From Salegentibacter salinarum (lineage in GTDB: Bacteria; Bacteroidota; Bacteroidia; Flavobacteriales; Flavobacteriaceae): a stretch of DNA of 64,000 nucleotides. The translations under genes were made by a program, and so were the position numbers. The notes under the pieces were generated by a model. The model saw only the letters and a list, made by a program, of their open reading frames with translations. It searched no databases and was not told the DNA's origin. The stretch spans positions 1 to 64,000 of the forward strand of contig NZ_FUZC01000006.1 of assembly GCF_900168115.1 (NCBI RefSeq), given 5' to 3'. This document shows positions 18,455 through 28,208 of this stretch, piece after piece (the first letter of the stretch is position 1; the number at the start of each line of letters is the position of its first letter).

Positions 18455-20290
18455 TTAAGCTTGTTTCAAAAAATTTGATAAGCTGAAAACAACACGTTTA
18501 AAGATTAATTGATGTGCCTCGTCATTTAAATGTATGCCATCTCCACTATCATATTCCTTTTTTATAAGACTTTCTTCTGTAGAAAAATAAGTCCATAAAT
18601 CAATGATGAATTCTTCATCAAAAAACGCGTAAGTAGCATCTACCATATCTTTCTGAATATTAACCTTTGCTTTTTCAAAATTTCTGGGTTGTGGAGTAGT
18701 TACCCAAACCGGAATTTCATTTTTTATAGAACTAAATATTTTCCGGTAATTTTCTATTTGATCTGTAGCACTGCGGCCCTGGGCGGCATCATTAGATGGT
18801 AAATTAATTATAATTGCATCGGGATTATAAGAAAGTGCCTTAGAAATATTTTTATCGGGGTGGCCACCCGGAAGTAGGTCTGCTGTTGTAAAACCACCCT
18901 TTGCTAGGTTAATAATCTTGAAATTAGTATCGCTTTTCTGGAGGTAGTCCATAAATCGCGGTACCCAGGCATTTTCTTTTTTTGATGGTCCTATTCCTTC
19001 AGCCGTAGACGATCCAAGCACTGCAATTACAACTTCTTCCTTAGATAAATTTATAAAATGGGGCTTTTCATGAATTTTATCGTTTTTTTGACAATACCTT
19101 TTTATTTTTTTTTGTTTCAAATCTAACCTGGCAGCCATTTCCATCATCATAACCCCACTCAATTGTGTAGAAAGATCTGTATGTTCCTTAGGTTTTTGTG
19201 CCCAATTGGGGCCTACTACCATTTCTTCCTTATCTAATCCAAAAGTTATTAGAGTATTAGCATTATAAGTTAAGAAATTTAATAGGGACTCTTTTCTCTG
19301 GTTTTCCAGCGAGGGATTTTCTGCTAAGAGGGTTAAGTTTCTTACCAAAATCCCTTTAAACAGTCCGCCATCACCCTGACCCTCGCTTCTTAAAATCCCT
19401 TCGTAAGTAAGTTTAGGGCTTGTTATTAATGATTTGGTCGTTTTCCAGGCTTCTTCCAAATATTCTTTATTCCCGGTGTGGTTAAATAATTGTGTGGCTG
19501 CTCCTATATAAGTTCCCTGGTTATAAGATAAAACAAGTTCTTTATTTATTACTGGCTCTGCATTTTGATATGATATATTATCCCACACCAGCCCTGTTAC
19601 AGGATCTACAAGAGTGTTTTTTTGCCATTCAAAAATCTTTTTGGCCCATTCAAGTTCAGCCTGGGTATTATTAATATTATATAAATTAAGAGCTAGCAAA
19701 GCGCCCGGACCGTTGGAACAGGCATTTTTTTCTTCGGGCGTGTCTGTTCTCCATATAATTCCTCCTCCGTGTACTTCTGTCCAGCCCTTTTTTATCTCTT
19801 CCCAAAGATATTCTGCTACCTGTTTGTATTCTTCATCTCCTGTGGCCTGATAAGCCCTTACACAGGCAATTCCCAGCCATTCCATATCATCATTAAAAAA
19901 AATTTGAAAGTTATCCTGATTGGAAATTTTTATTCCCCTAACCAGATCTTTTATTTTTGGTAAATAAGATTTATCCTTGGTTCTTAAATAACCATCTATA
20001 AGAATGTCTACCATATGGGCATTCCACCAGTAATGAAATTTATCCTGTCCCTTATTATCCTGAATAAACACTCCCTTTTCTCCTAAGTAATTTTTATAGG
20101 TGGACTCCTGAAGAGAATTTGCAAGTTGAGACCATTTATTATTATTTTCTACAGTAACCAATGAAGGTGCAGAAGATCGTTTTTCTTTACCAAAAACCAG
20201 ACTATGAAAACCAAGTGTAAATAAAATGAAAATCGGTAGATAGGGCTTTAAGAGCCCAGCTAAACTTAAATTTGAAGATATAGATTTCAT
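18455..20290 (-). CDS. GH76 endo-mannanase fused to a C-terminal SGNH/GDSL esterase domain
   Basis: 611 residues with an N-terminal hydrophobic signal or anchor segment (about 11-33). Residues 50-392 are GH76, with Asp134-Asp135 in NDDMEWLG and QGDGGLFKG. A short basic linker (KQKKIKRYCQK) leads to an SGNH hydrolase from about 418 to 611: block I VLGSSTAEG (nucleophile probably Ser428), block II Gly in GGFTTAD, block III Asn500 in LPSND, block V Asp584 and His587 in DGIHLND. All catalytic residues of both domains are present. It would cut alpha-mannan and remove an acyl group such as acetate. Last gene of the minus-strand operon, 135 bases after DUF1080, which contains a hairpin. Confidence 0.9.
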   Translation of the reverse strand: MKSISSNLSLAGLLKPYLPIFILFTLGFHSLVFGKEKRSSAPSLVTVENNNKWSQLANSLQESTYKNYLGEKGVFIQDNKGQDKFHYWWNAHMVDILIDGYLRTKDKSYLPKIKDLVRGIKISNQDNFQIFFNDDMEWLGIACVRAYQATGDEEYKQVAEYLWEEIKKGWTEVHGGGIIWRTDTPEEKNACSNGPGALLALNLYNINNTQAELEWAKKIFEWQKNTLVDPVTGLVWDNISYQNAEPVINKELVLSYNQGTYIGAATQLFNHTGNKEYLEEAWKTTKSLITSPKLTYEGILRSEGQGDGGLFKGILVRNLTLLAENPSLENQRKESLLNFLTYNANTLITFGLDKEEMVVGPNWAQKPKEHTDLSTQLSGVMMMEMAARLDLKQKKIKRYCQKNDKIHEKPHFINLSKEEVVIAVLGSSTAEGIGPSKKENAWVPRFMDYLQKSDTNFKIINLAKGGFTTADLLPGGHPDKNISKALSYNPDAIIINLPSNDAAQGRSATDQIENYRKIFSSIKNEIPVWVTTPQPRNFEKAKVNIQKDMVDATYAFFDEEFIIDLWTYFSTEESLIKKEYDSGDGIHLNDEAHQLIFKRVVFSLSNFLKQA

Positions 20291-20340
20291 AATAACAGAA
20301 TAAATAAAATTTAAAAAGAGGTTTTTAGCTTTTATAATGA

Positions 20341-20388
20341 AGAACCTCTAAACTCACTGGTTTTTACCAGAAGTAAAGAGGTTCTTTT
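20341..20388. promoter_or_regulatory. Nested hairpin between DUF1080 and GH76-SGNH genes
   Basis: Outer stem AGAACCTCT (20341-20349) / AGAGGTTCT (20377-20385), with an inner CTGGT / ACCAG stem within the loop region (20357-20370). The T-run follows on the plus strand, while transcription here is on the minus strand. It may be an mRNA-stabilising or attenuating structure that sets the expression of the last gene; a plus-strand terminator is less useful here. Confidence 0.55.
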
Positions 20389-20425
20389 AAATTCATAACC
20401 ATTGTAGGTAAGGGTTATAAATTAT

Positions 20426-21253
20426 TTATAATTGTTTAATTTTAATGTTTCTAAACCAAACATCATCACCATGGTCCTGAAGGCCTATATACCCTTTTTT
20501 ATCATCTCCTCCTGCGTTTAAAAAGTTTTCCCAGTCTTTAAACTTGCTATTCGCTACCATTTCTTTCCAGTTTTCAGTCCACAGATGGTATTCTACTACA
20601 TTTTCTCCGTTCTGAGAGTGAACTACCGTACCTCTATAAACAATAATAGAAGCTTTATTCCATTCACCCGCTGGTTTAGCGTTTTGAGGTTCAGCAGGGA
20701 TTAAATCATATAAAGAGGCTGACTGTCGATTTCCATCTTTCCCCAGTCTAGCATCAGGATGTTTTTCATTATCTAATATCTGAAATTCCGGGGCAGAGGT
20801 ATATATAGGCTCGTCATCAATTTCCTGAGCCAGGTAGAAGATCCCACTATTGCCACCTTCAGAAACTTTCCATTCCAGAGAAAGTTCAAAATCTTTAAAC
20901 TCCTCTTTATAAATAATATCTCCACCGCCACCGGCTTCCCCGGCTCCACTTCCCTGCACTTTTAAGGCACCGTCTTCAATAACCCAGCCCTGGGGAAAGG
21001 AATCTTTTCCATAACCTCGCCAGCCATCTGTACTCTCTCCATCAAAGAGTAATTCCCAGCCTTCTTCTTTTTCTTTTTCTGAAAGTTCATTTAAACCTGC
21101 CTCATCTTTCAGTTCTTCCGAGTTAGCTTCTATTTCAGGATTGTCCTGGTCCTCATTGGTTTCTTTTTGATCTTTACAGCCGGTAAAAATAACACCAAGA
21201 AGCAAGAGAGGTAGTGCAATGGTTTTCTTTTTAATTTTAGGTAAATATGTCAT
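20426..21253 (-). CDS. DUF1080 (3-keto-disaccharide hydrolase-type) lipoprotein
   Basis: 275 residues, lipobox Cys26 (FTGC) and an acidic Asp/Glu-rich linker (about 30-62). The concanavalin-like DUF1080 domain spans about 63-275, with GWELLFDGESTDGWRGYG, DFELSLEWKVSEGGNSGIFY, PEFQILDNEKHPD and the closing GYIGLQDHGDDVWFRNIKIK. DUF1080 proteins in other Bacteroidota act on 3-keto-glycosides produced by a partner oxidoreductase. Here the partner Gfo/Idh/MocA gene lies directly upstream (38-base gap). The substrate, probably a 3-keto mannoside or glucoside, is inference. Confidence 0.9.
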   Translation of the reverse strand: MTYLPKIKKKTIALPLLLLGVIFTGCKDQKETNEDQDNPEIEANSEELKDEAGLNELSEKEKEEGWELLFDGESTDGWRGYGKDSFPQGWVIEDGALKVQGSGAGEAGGGGDIIYKEEFKDFELSLEWKVSEGGNSGIFYLAQEIDDEPIYTSAPEFQILDNEKHPDARLGKDGNRQSASLYDLIPAEPQNAKPAGEWNKASIIVYRGTVVHSQNGENVVEYHLWTENWKEMVANSKFKDWENFLNAGGDDKKGYIGLQDHGDDVWFRNIKIKQL

Positions 21254-21291
21254 AATATTTGTAGTTTAAATTGTGTAAAATAATGTTTAGT

Positions 21292-22767
21292 TTATAATTT
21301 CCAACCTTCTCGGTAATTGTGTTTAATATATTGTTCGGCCGCTTCTTGAGCATTAATGGTTGCATACTGGGTATTAAATTTTGGATCGCCATCTACCACA
21401 GTGAATTTATCGGTAGTTACCACCTTAATTTCCTCGCTCTCTCCAATATTGGTGATTTTCATATTCTTCCCATCCCAGTTTAATTTTTTATTCAGATCCT
21501 GTAATCGAACCGCTAAATTACCCATGACTACCACCTCATTAAATGGCCCGGAATAACCGAAGTGCGAACTTGCCTCAACACGGTTATTTTTAGACTCTTT
21601 ACAAGCTCTAACCCAGTCCATCTCATGGCTGGTTTCCACCCGTGGGATTACCTTGTTGGTTTGTGGTGGATTGTCTTCTCTTCCTATGATATAAGGATTA
21701 CGGCCATAAGTTCCACAAATAATAGTTCCTTTTGTACCTACCACCATAGCTCCTCCATCATTATCCCCAAGGACTTTTCCTGGTTTAATACCTTCAGGTC
21801 TTTCCGGCATTAATCCCCCGTCATACCAGGTTAATTTTAGTTCAGGTCTATTTATTTTATTCAGCTTAGATTGTTCAGGGAAATAATAAATTACTTTTTC
21901 TGCAATGGGAGCACTTTCGGTATTTACCTGGGATGAGCTACCTTCAAAGGCTTTGGGATGATCTAAATCAAGAGCAAAATATACGGGATCCATAATATGG
22001 CAGCCCATATCACCTAATGCACCAGTTCCAAAATCCCACCATGCTCTCCAATTCCAGGGTGTATATGCTGGATGATATGATCTATATTCAGCAGGTCCTA
22101 TAAAGAGGTCCCAATCAAGAGTAGAAGGAATAGCCGGTTCGTTTTCTGGTCTTTCCAATCCTTGTGGCCAAATGGGGCGGTTAGTCCAACAATGCGCTTC
22201 AATAGGATCACCAATTTCTCCATTTCGAATCCATTCAGCAAAAAGTCTGGTACCTTCCCCAGAATGCCCCTGGTTACCCATCTGGGTGGCAACACCTGTT
22301 TCCTTAGCGAGTTCGGTTAGGTACCGGGATTCATAAATAGAATGGGTAAGAGGTTTCTGTAAATATACATGTTTCCCCATTTTCATACTCTCAGCAGCCG
22401 TTACAGCGTGAGTATGATCAGGAGTTGCTATTACAACTGCATCTATATCATCACCCATTTCATCTAACATCTTACGGTAATCCTTAAACTTTTTAGCCTG
22501 AGGATAATCATTAAATGCTCTTTGGGCATATTTCCAATCCACATCACAAAGGGCTACAATATTTTCCCCTGCCATTTCCCTAAGATTAGCTCGTCCCATT
22601 CCACCTACGCCAATCCCAGCAATATTTAATTTGTCACTAGGGGATGTATATCCAACTCCTCCAAGTACATGCCTTGGAACGATAGAAATACCCGCGGCAA
22701 CTGTTGCGGTACGGCTTATAAACTTTCTTCTTGAAAATTTATTTAAATCCTTATTTTTTTTGTCCAT
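21292..22767 (-). CDS. Tat-exported Gfo/Idh/MocA-family oxidoreductase
   Basis: 491 residues. A twin-arginine signal (SRRKFISRTA, Arg13-Arg14) implies export folded with its cofactor. The NAD(P)-binding loop GIGVGGMGRANL (about 51-62) and QKP motif (137-139, in place of EKP) precede the C-terminal alpha/beta domain with TPWNWRAWWDFGTGALGDMGCH. Exported members in Bacteroidota oxidise or reduce sugars, often at C3, with a tightly bound nucleotide. It is the first gene of the minus-strand operon (then DUF1080, then GH76-SGNH), and a locus operator lies about 200 bases upstream of the start. Confidence 0.9.
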   Translation of the reverse strand: MDKKNKDLNKFSRRKFISRTATVAAGISIVPRHVLGGVGYTSPSDKLNIAGIGVGGMGRANLREMAGENIVALCDVDWKYAQRAFNDYPQAKKFKDYRKMLDEMGDDIDAVVIATPDHTHAVTAAESMKMGKHVYLQKPLTHSIYESRYLTELAKETGVATQMGNQGHSGEGTRLFAEWIRNGEIGDPIEAHCWTNRPIWPQGLERPENEPAIPSTLDWDLFIGPAEYRSYHPAYTPWNWRAWWDFGTGALGDMGCHIMDPVYFALDLDHPKAFEGSSSQVNTESAPIAEKVIYYFPEQSKLNKINRPELKLTWYDGGLMPERPEGIKPGKVLGDNDGGAMVVGTKGTIICGTYGRNPYIIGREDNPPQTNKVIPRVETSHEMDWVRACKESKNNRVEASSHFGYSGPFNEVVVMGNLAVRLQDLNKKLNWDGKNMKITNIGESEEIKVVTTDKFTVVDGDPKFNTQYATINAQEAAEQYIKHNYREGWKL

Positions 22768-22957
22768 TTCAATTGGTTTAAGAGGTTAATCGTTTCAACT
22801 ATATGTATTTAAGTTTGTGAAAATCATAAGTGGAATAAGAGCTTCGATCGAAATGAAAAATTTCATTGCGTAGTATCTCTTTGATAAATAATGAGAAGAT
22901 TTAAGAAAATTGTTCATTCTCTAATGATTAAACAGGTGCTTAACTAAGTATATCAGG

Positions 22958-22980
22958 CTAATATACTAAAACGATTTAGC
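22958..22980 (-). promoter_or_regulatory. Promoter-operator of the minus-strand Gfo/Idh-DUF1080-GH76 operon
   Basis: On the minus strand GCTAAATCGTTTTAGT (14/16 to consensus) is followed by TATATTAG (22958-22965), the same composite as at 14872 and 23438 but in the opposite orientation. This puts the 3-keto genes in the same predicted regulon as the mannan hydrolases. Confidence 0.72.
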
Positions 22981-23437
22981 AAAACAAGATATGGCTTTAA
23001 AAAAATCATTGTGTTTTAGTAAAGCAGCCATTTAATGCGTGCTTCAGTGTCCTGCCTGGTTAAAAGTTGCTTTTTCTATGCACTTCCCACATTTTTTCGA
23101 AAGTTATAAATGATGAGATTTGAGGCACTTTTGGTCTGCAATTATTTAATTGTCCTCATATATATATATTGGAATTGGTTAAAATCCTAGGCAGCTTTTT
23201 TTTAGAAAAAATGTACCTGATATTTTTTTCCTGTATTTGGAAGAAAAAATATTTGATAAGCTTTTGATAGATTCAATAAATTATAAAATAATGAGTATCC
23301 TTCTAAATATGCTATCAGGTGGTTTCCATATTCCCCTTGAGACAAAGTACTTTTCCTGATTTTCTAAACATTTAAAGACCTATTTCACCAACATATATTA
23401 TGTTAAAATCATATAATTTTTAAATATTATTTTTTTA

Positions 23438-23460
23438 ACTAAACCGTTTTAGTATATTAG
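23438..23460 (+). promoter_or_regulatory. Promoter-operator of the SusC/SusD operon
   Basis: ACTAAACCGTTTTAGT (15/16 to consensus) is followed by TATATTAG (23453-23460), 45 bases before the SusC ATG. Preceded by an eight-T tract as at 14872. Confidence 0.75.
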
Positions 23461-23504
23461 CTTTACTAATTTATTGTTAAATACTAACTCAACTTTAAAC
23501 TAAT

Positions 23505-26500
23505 ATGGAAAAAAAGACTAGCCTGTTTTTAAGGTCTATTTACCTTCGATTGAATCGCAAATATTTTTTGTTTTTCTTATTCATGGTATTTCAGATTGTC
23601 CAGGCATATCCAAATGCGCTGAACCAAAATACGGTTACAGGTACTGTTACTGATTCTGATGGATTACCTCTACCGGGGGTGACAATCCAGGAAAAAGGAA
23701 CTAACAATGGAGCTCAAACTGATTTTGACGGAAATTACTCTATAACATTAGAAAATCAGGATGCTGTACTGGTTTTCTCTTTCGTTGGAATGCAGACTGT
23801 TGAACAAGATGTAAATGGTCAATCTTCGATTGATATCGAAATGGAAGCCAGCCAGGAATCTTTGGATGAGGTAGTTCTGGTAGGGTATGGTACGCAAAAT
23901 AGAAGGTCTGTAACTACTTCTATTACTAAAGTAACTGAAGATGATTTTAATCAGGGTGTTGTTACTAATGCCTTGTCCCTTATTCAAGGGAAAGTGCCTG
24001 GTTTGTCAATTACCAGACCTGCAGGCAATAATCCGAATGCAGGAACATCTATTCAACTTAGAGGGGTGACCTCAATAACCGGTAATACCGAACCTCTAAT
24101 TGTTATAGATGGTATTCCAGGTGGTAGTTTAGACCTTGTGCAGCAAAATGATATTGAGTCTTTTGATGTACTTAAAAGTGGTGCCGCTTCGGCAATTTAT
24201 GGAACCCGAGGGAATAATGGTGTTATATTAATAACTACCAAAAAAGGTAAAGCTGGAATAACTAGTTTTGAATATTCGACATTTTTATCCCGGGATTTTG
24301 TGAATGCTAAACCAGATTTTTTATCTGCAGCACAATATAGGCAAGCTATGGAAGATGGTGTATTCTCTTCCAATGATTTCGGCTATAGTACAGATATTTT
24401 TGACGAACTTGTTAATGATACGAACCTTAGCCAGTATCATAATTTTGTAGCTTCCGGTGGGGGAGAAAACAGTAATTACAGGGTTTCATTATATTACAGA
24501 AATCTTGAAGGAATTGCATTGGAAAATGAACGAGAAGAATTTGGGGTTAGAGCTAGTTTTAATCAATCTGCTTTCGACGATAGATTGAATTTTCAGTCCA
24601 GTATTGTGACCAACTTTAACAATGCTAATTTATTAGGGGGAGGTCAATTTGGTATTGTAACAGATTGGAATCCCACTGCGCCAATATATGCTCCTTACTC
24701 TGTGGACGAAGGAACCGATTTGTATAATGAAGGGAAATTCGGTTTTTATCAACCTCAAAGAGGCTATAATCCCTTTTCTGAATATGAAAACAGGTTTAAT
24801 AAGCGACAACAGCAAACTTTTTCAGGTGATGCTAAAGCTTCCTTTGAAATTACAGAAGGCTTAATAGTTGCTGCATTTGGATCTTACCAACGCAATACAT
24901 GGAATGACAGGCAGCATCGATCAATCCAGGATTGGAATCAGTATAATGACGGAAGTGAGTACCTGGGAACTGGTTATGCTTATAAATCCAACCTATTGGA
25001 TCACACCACTACTTTTGAACCTACCTTAACCTTCGAGAGAGAAATAGGAGATCATACTTTTGATCTTTTAGGAGGATATAGTTACCAGTATACCACGCAA
25101 GAGACCTTTGATATGAATAACAGTGGTTTCACTACTGATGCATTTTTAGACTGGAATTTTGGGGCTGGTAATGCTATTATCGATACCGATTTGCCCCGCC
25201 CAAGTTTAAACAGTTTTAAGAATGATAATACACTTATCGCATTTTTTTCGAGGGTAAATTATTCTTTTAAAGATCGCTACTTCTTGCAGGCATCTATGCG
25301 TAGGGAAGGGTCTTCTAAATTTGGAGCTAATAATAAATGGGGTAATTTCCCTGCCGTTTCTGCTGCCTGGTTAATATCAGATGAACTTTTTATGGAAGAT
25401 ACAGACTTTGTTTCTAATCTTAAACTAAGAGCTGATTATGGTATTACCGGAAATCAGGGCATTCCGAATTATCAATCTTTAGTGACCCTTGGTACTGGTG
25501 GACGTTATCCAATATATCCAGACTCCCCAAATGCCGATGGACAATATATCCCTACTTTCTATCAAACCTACGGAGCTAATAAGAACCCTAACCCTGACTT
25601 AAGATGGGAAAGAAAGAAGGAATGGAACGTTGGATTGGATTTTGGTCTATTTAATAACAGATTAACGGGGGCTTTGGATGTTTATAACCGACGTACTGAA
25701 GATTTGCTTTTAAGTTATGAAGTGCCTCAACCACCGTTTGTTCAGCGTACTATTTATACCAATGTTGGTACTATAACCAATAAAGGGGTAGAATTAGGAA
25801 TGTCTTTTAGAGCCATTAATTCTGAAGACTTTAGCTGGACTATCGACATGGCTGGTAGTTATCAGGAAAACGAACTAACAACTCTTTCAAATGATCAGTT
25901 TATTGCCAGTGAAATTTTTGGGGGAAATATTGGAAACCCAGGAAATTTAGGTGATGCAATTAGAAATACAGAAGGAGGACCAATTGGGAATTTCTACGGG
26001 AAAAGGTTTGCCGGGTTTACACAGGAGGGAGAATGGCTATTTTATAAAGCCGATGGATCAGTTGCAACAGCAAGTGAGATTAGTCCGGAAGAAGATAATG
26101 CGATAATAGGAAACGGGATGCCAAAGTACAATGCATCACTGACTAATACATTTCGCTATAAGAACTTTGATCTTACCATTTTCTTACGAGGAAAATTCGA
26201 TTATGATATCCTGAATACAGTAGACCTGTTTTATGGAAACCCTAATATTGGAGGAAATGTTTTGACCTCTGCTTTAGACCAGTATAGCCATATTAGTGAA
26301 CAGCCTCAGTATTCAGATTATTATCTGGAAAGTGGTGATTTTGTAAAGCTAGATAACGTAACTCTTGGTTATAATTTCAAATTTGGAGAAAATAGTCCTT
26401 TCAATGCCCTTAGAGTATATGCTAATGCACGGAACCTGGCTGTAATTACTGGATACACCGGTAGAGATCCTGAAGTTCAGGATACTGGGTTGTATCCTGG

Positions 26501-26567
26501 TGTAGATGACAGGAATTTTTACCCAAGAACTACCACGATTACTGCCGGTATCAATGTTAAATTTTAA
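23505..26567 (+). CDS. SusC/RagA-family TonB-dependent receptor
   Basis: 1020 residues. An extended N-terminal signal is followed by a carboxypeptidase-D-like domain (TGTVTDSDGLPLPGVTIQEKG), the TonB-box-like LDEVVLVGYGTQ, a plug (SLIQGKVPGLSITRPAGN, GTRGNNGVILITTKKGK) and a long 22-strand barrel ending in ITAGINVKF. It imports oligosaccharides released at the surface, in complex with the SusD that follows 13 bases later. Transcribed from the operator-controlled promoter upstream. By context the cargo is alpha-mannan oligosaccharide. Confidence 0.95.
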   Translation: MEKKTSLFLRSIYLRLNRKYFLFFLFMVFQIVQAYPNALNQNTVTGTVTDSDGLPLPGVTIQEKGTNNGAQTDFDGNYSITLENQDAVLVFSFVGMQTVEQDVNGQSSIDIEMEASQESLDEVVLVGYGTQNRRSVTTSITKVTEDDFNQGVVTNALSLIQGKVPGLSITRPAGNNPNAGTSIQLRGVTSITGNTEPLIVIDGIPGGSLDLVQQNDIESFDVLKSGAASAIYGTRGNNGVILITTKKGKAGITSFEYSTFLSRDFVNAKPDFLSAAQYRQAMEDGVFSSNDFGYSTDIFDELVNDTNLSQYHNFVASGGGENSNYRVSLYYRNLEGIALENEREEFGVRASFNQSAFDDRLNFQSSIVTNFNNANLLGGGQFGIVTDWNPTAPIYAPYSVDEGTDLYNEGKFGFYQPQRGYNPFSEYENRFNKRQQQTFSGDAKASFEITEGLIVAAFGSYQRNTWNDRQHRSIQDWNQYNDGSEYLGTGYAYKSNLLDHTTTFEPTLTFEREIGDHTFDLLGGYSYQYTTQETFDMNNSGFTTDAFLDWNFGAGNAIIDTDLPRPSLNSFKNDNTLIAFFSRVNYSFKDRYFLQASMRREGSSKFGANNKWGNFPAVSAAWLISDELFMEDTDFVSNLKLRADYGITGNQGIPNYQSLVTLGTGGRYPIYPDSPNADGQYIPTFYQTYGANKNPNPDLRWERKKEWNVGLDFGLFNNRLTGALDVYNRRTEDLLLSYEVPQPPFVQRTIYTNVGTITNKGVELGMSFRAINSEDFSWTIDMAGSYQENELTTLSNDQFIASEIFGGNIGNPGNLGDAIRNTEGGPIGNFYGKRFAGFTQEGEWLFYKADGSVATASEISPEEDNAIIGNGMPKYNASLTNTFRYKNFDLTIFLRGKFDYDILNTVDLFYGNPNIGGNVLTSALDQYSHISEQPQYSDYYLESGDFVKLDNVTLGYNFKFGENSPFNALRVYANARNLAVITGYTGRDPEVQDTGLYPGVDDRNFYPRTTTITAGINVKF

Positions 26568-26580
26568 ACACACACAAGAA

Positions 26581-28197
26581 ATGAAGAATTTATTAAATAT
26601 AAAAAATTTAGCCTGCTTCACGTTAGTATTTAGTTTCTTCGGTTGTATGGATTTGGATGAAAGTCCATATTCCGAACTTGAGGAATCAAATTTCTATAAT
26701 AATGAACTCGAAATTATTCAGGCTACTCTAAGACCTTTTACACATATGCAGGCCTGGTTATCCTGGTCTGGACAAAATGGGTATTATTATCACAATGAAT
26801 TATCGGCTGACCAGGTTGCATGGCCTCAAAAAGGCCCCCATGGATTCGATGGAGGAGATCACATACGGCAACATTATCACACCTGGACTACCCAAGAAGG
26901 GAGATTGGCCAATACCTGGAGTTTGATGTGGACTGGAGTCGGTTATGTAAACTCGGCGATTACTGATATTCAAAATATCGATCCTGAATCTGCAAATATT
27001 TCCCAGGAAAGGTTAGAATCTTTAGTGGCAGAATCAAAAGTTCTAAGGGCCTACCATTATATGAAATTAATGGATCTTTTTGGTAATATTCCTATTGTTA
27101 CTCAAGTGGGTGAGCCTCAGAATCCGGCTACTGCATCTAGAGAAGAGGTTTTTGCATTTGTTGAAAGTGAATTGTTGGAAAATGTTGAAAGCCTTCAGCC
27201 CTTGTCCCAATCTTTACTTGGTAGAGTATCTAAAGCTGTTGGATACGCCATGTTATCTGAATTATATCTAAATGCTGAAGTTTGGAGCGGAGAACCAAGA
27301 TGGCAGGAAAGCATTGAGTATGCTAATAAGGTAATTGATGGAGAAGGTGGTGCGCTTATGGGAAGTATGGCATTAGACCAGGATCCATTAGGTCCTTTTA
27401 ATAATCAGAATGAACTTTCGCCAGAAAATATTTTTCAGTTTCCATTTAGTAGAGAGAATGGATTTGGTTATGATTGGCGTGCATTTTATTCCGGTTTTTC
27501 CAACATGGCCCCTGCGCTGGATGTAAATTATTCAGGCTGGAATGCTTTTGTTGTAATTCCTTCAGCTTTTGATGAATATAGAGAAAGCGATATTAGAAAA
27601 CAAGAATGGTTTTTATTTGGACCTCAATATAGATTCGGTACAGATCAGCCTATTCTTGGATCAGAAGAGTATAATGGAGAGCCTTTGGTTTATGTAAATA
27701 ATATTAGAAGAAACAGCGAGGGTCAAACCGGAGAAGGAAGTATGACAGATGGAGAGGAGAACAGTGGAGCGCGCTTCCATAAATACCGATCGGGAACGCA
27801 AACTGATGAAAACTATTTAGAGAACGATTTTGTGATTTACAGGTTAACCGAAATGTATTTTAACAAAGCTGAAGCTTTAATGCGTTTAAATGGTGGAAGT
27901 GCAACTGCTGAAGCGGTAGATCTTATTAACGAAAGTAAGAGTCGTTATTTCAATGATGAAGACTGGGCTGAAGCTTCATATACAACTGCTACTCTAACAT
28001 TAGATGAATTACTGGAAGAAAGAGGCCGTGAATTTATCTTTGAAGGTAAACGTCGTACAGATCTTATAAGATTTGGAGAGTTCACCACAGGAACATGGTG
28101 GGATCACGAACCAAGTGAAGATTATAGGACAATATACCCTATACCGCTAAGACAGGTGCAAACCAATCCTAATTTAGAACAAAATCCAGGTTATTAA
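26581..28197 (+). CDS. SusD/RagB-family surface glycan-binding lipoprotein
   Basis: The ATG at 26581 is chosen because it gives a proper lipoprotein signal (FSFFGCMDLDE); an in-frame ATG further upstream lies inside SusC. 538 residues with RagB/SusD signatures: LYRAT-like ESLVAESKVLRAYHYMKLMDLFGNIPIV, the tetratricopeptide helices, and the C-terminal RGREFIFEGKRRTDLIRFGEF. It forms the lid of the SusC transporter. Confidence 0.95.
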   Translation: MKNLLNIKNLACFTLVFSFFGCMDLDESPYSELEESNFYNNELEIIQATLRPFTHMQAWLSWSGQNGYYYHNELSADQVAWPQKGPHGFDGGDHIRQHYHTWTTQEGRLANTWSLMWTGVGYVNSAITDIQNIDPESANISQERLESLVAESKVLRAYHYMKLMDLFGNIPIVTQVGEPQNPATASREEVFAFVESELLENVESLQPLSQSLLGRVSKAVGYAMLSELYLNAEVWSGEPRWQESIEYANKVIDGEGGALMGSMALDQDPLGPFNNQNELSPENIFQFPFSRENGFGYDWRAFYSGFSNMAPALDVNYSGWNAFVVIPSAFDEYRESDIRKQEWFLFGPQYRFGTDQPILGSEEYNGEPLVYVNNIRRNSEGQTGEGSMTDGEENSGARFHKYRSGTQTDENYLENDFVIYRLTEMYFNKAEALMRLNGGSATAEAVDLINESKSRYFNDEDWAEASYTTATLTLDELLEERGREFIFEGKRRTDLIRFGEFTTGTWWDHEPSEDYRTIYPIPLRQVQTNPNLEQNPGY

Positions 28198-28208
28198 AAA
28201 ATTATAAT

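Larger units (their letters stand above)
22768..23504. promoter_or_regulatory. Divergent control region between the 3-keto/GH76 operon and SusC
   Basis: 737 bases without a gene. It holds two operators, one for each direction (22965 and 23438), over 450 bases apart. The minus-strand operon would have a leader of about 190 bases that includes the small palindrome TTCGATCGAA (22843-22852). Between the operators, 23041-23400 is AT-rich with T-tracts and short inverted repeats (for example CAATTA TT TAATTG near 23145). A small RNA is possible, as antisense RNAs lie near susC promoters in Bacteroides, but nothing here proves it. Confidence 0.6.

Noticed and set aside
23041-23400. Small regulatory RNA gene in the divergent spacer
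   Set aside because: Only short inverted repeats and T-tracts are visible; no promoter plus terminator pair could be defined.
26506-26580. Earlier ATG for SusD overlapping SusC
   Set aside because: It would prefix the lipoprotein signal with 25 unrelated residues from another frame of the SusC gene; ATG at 26581 fits.
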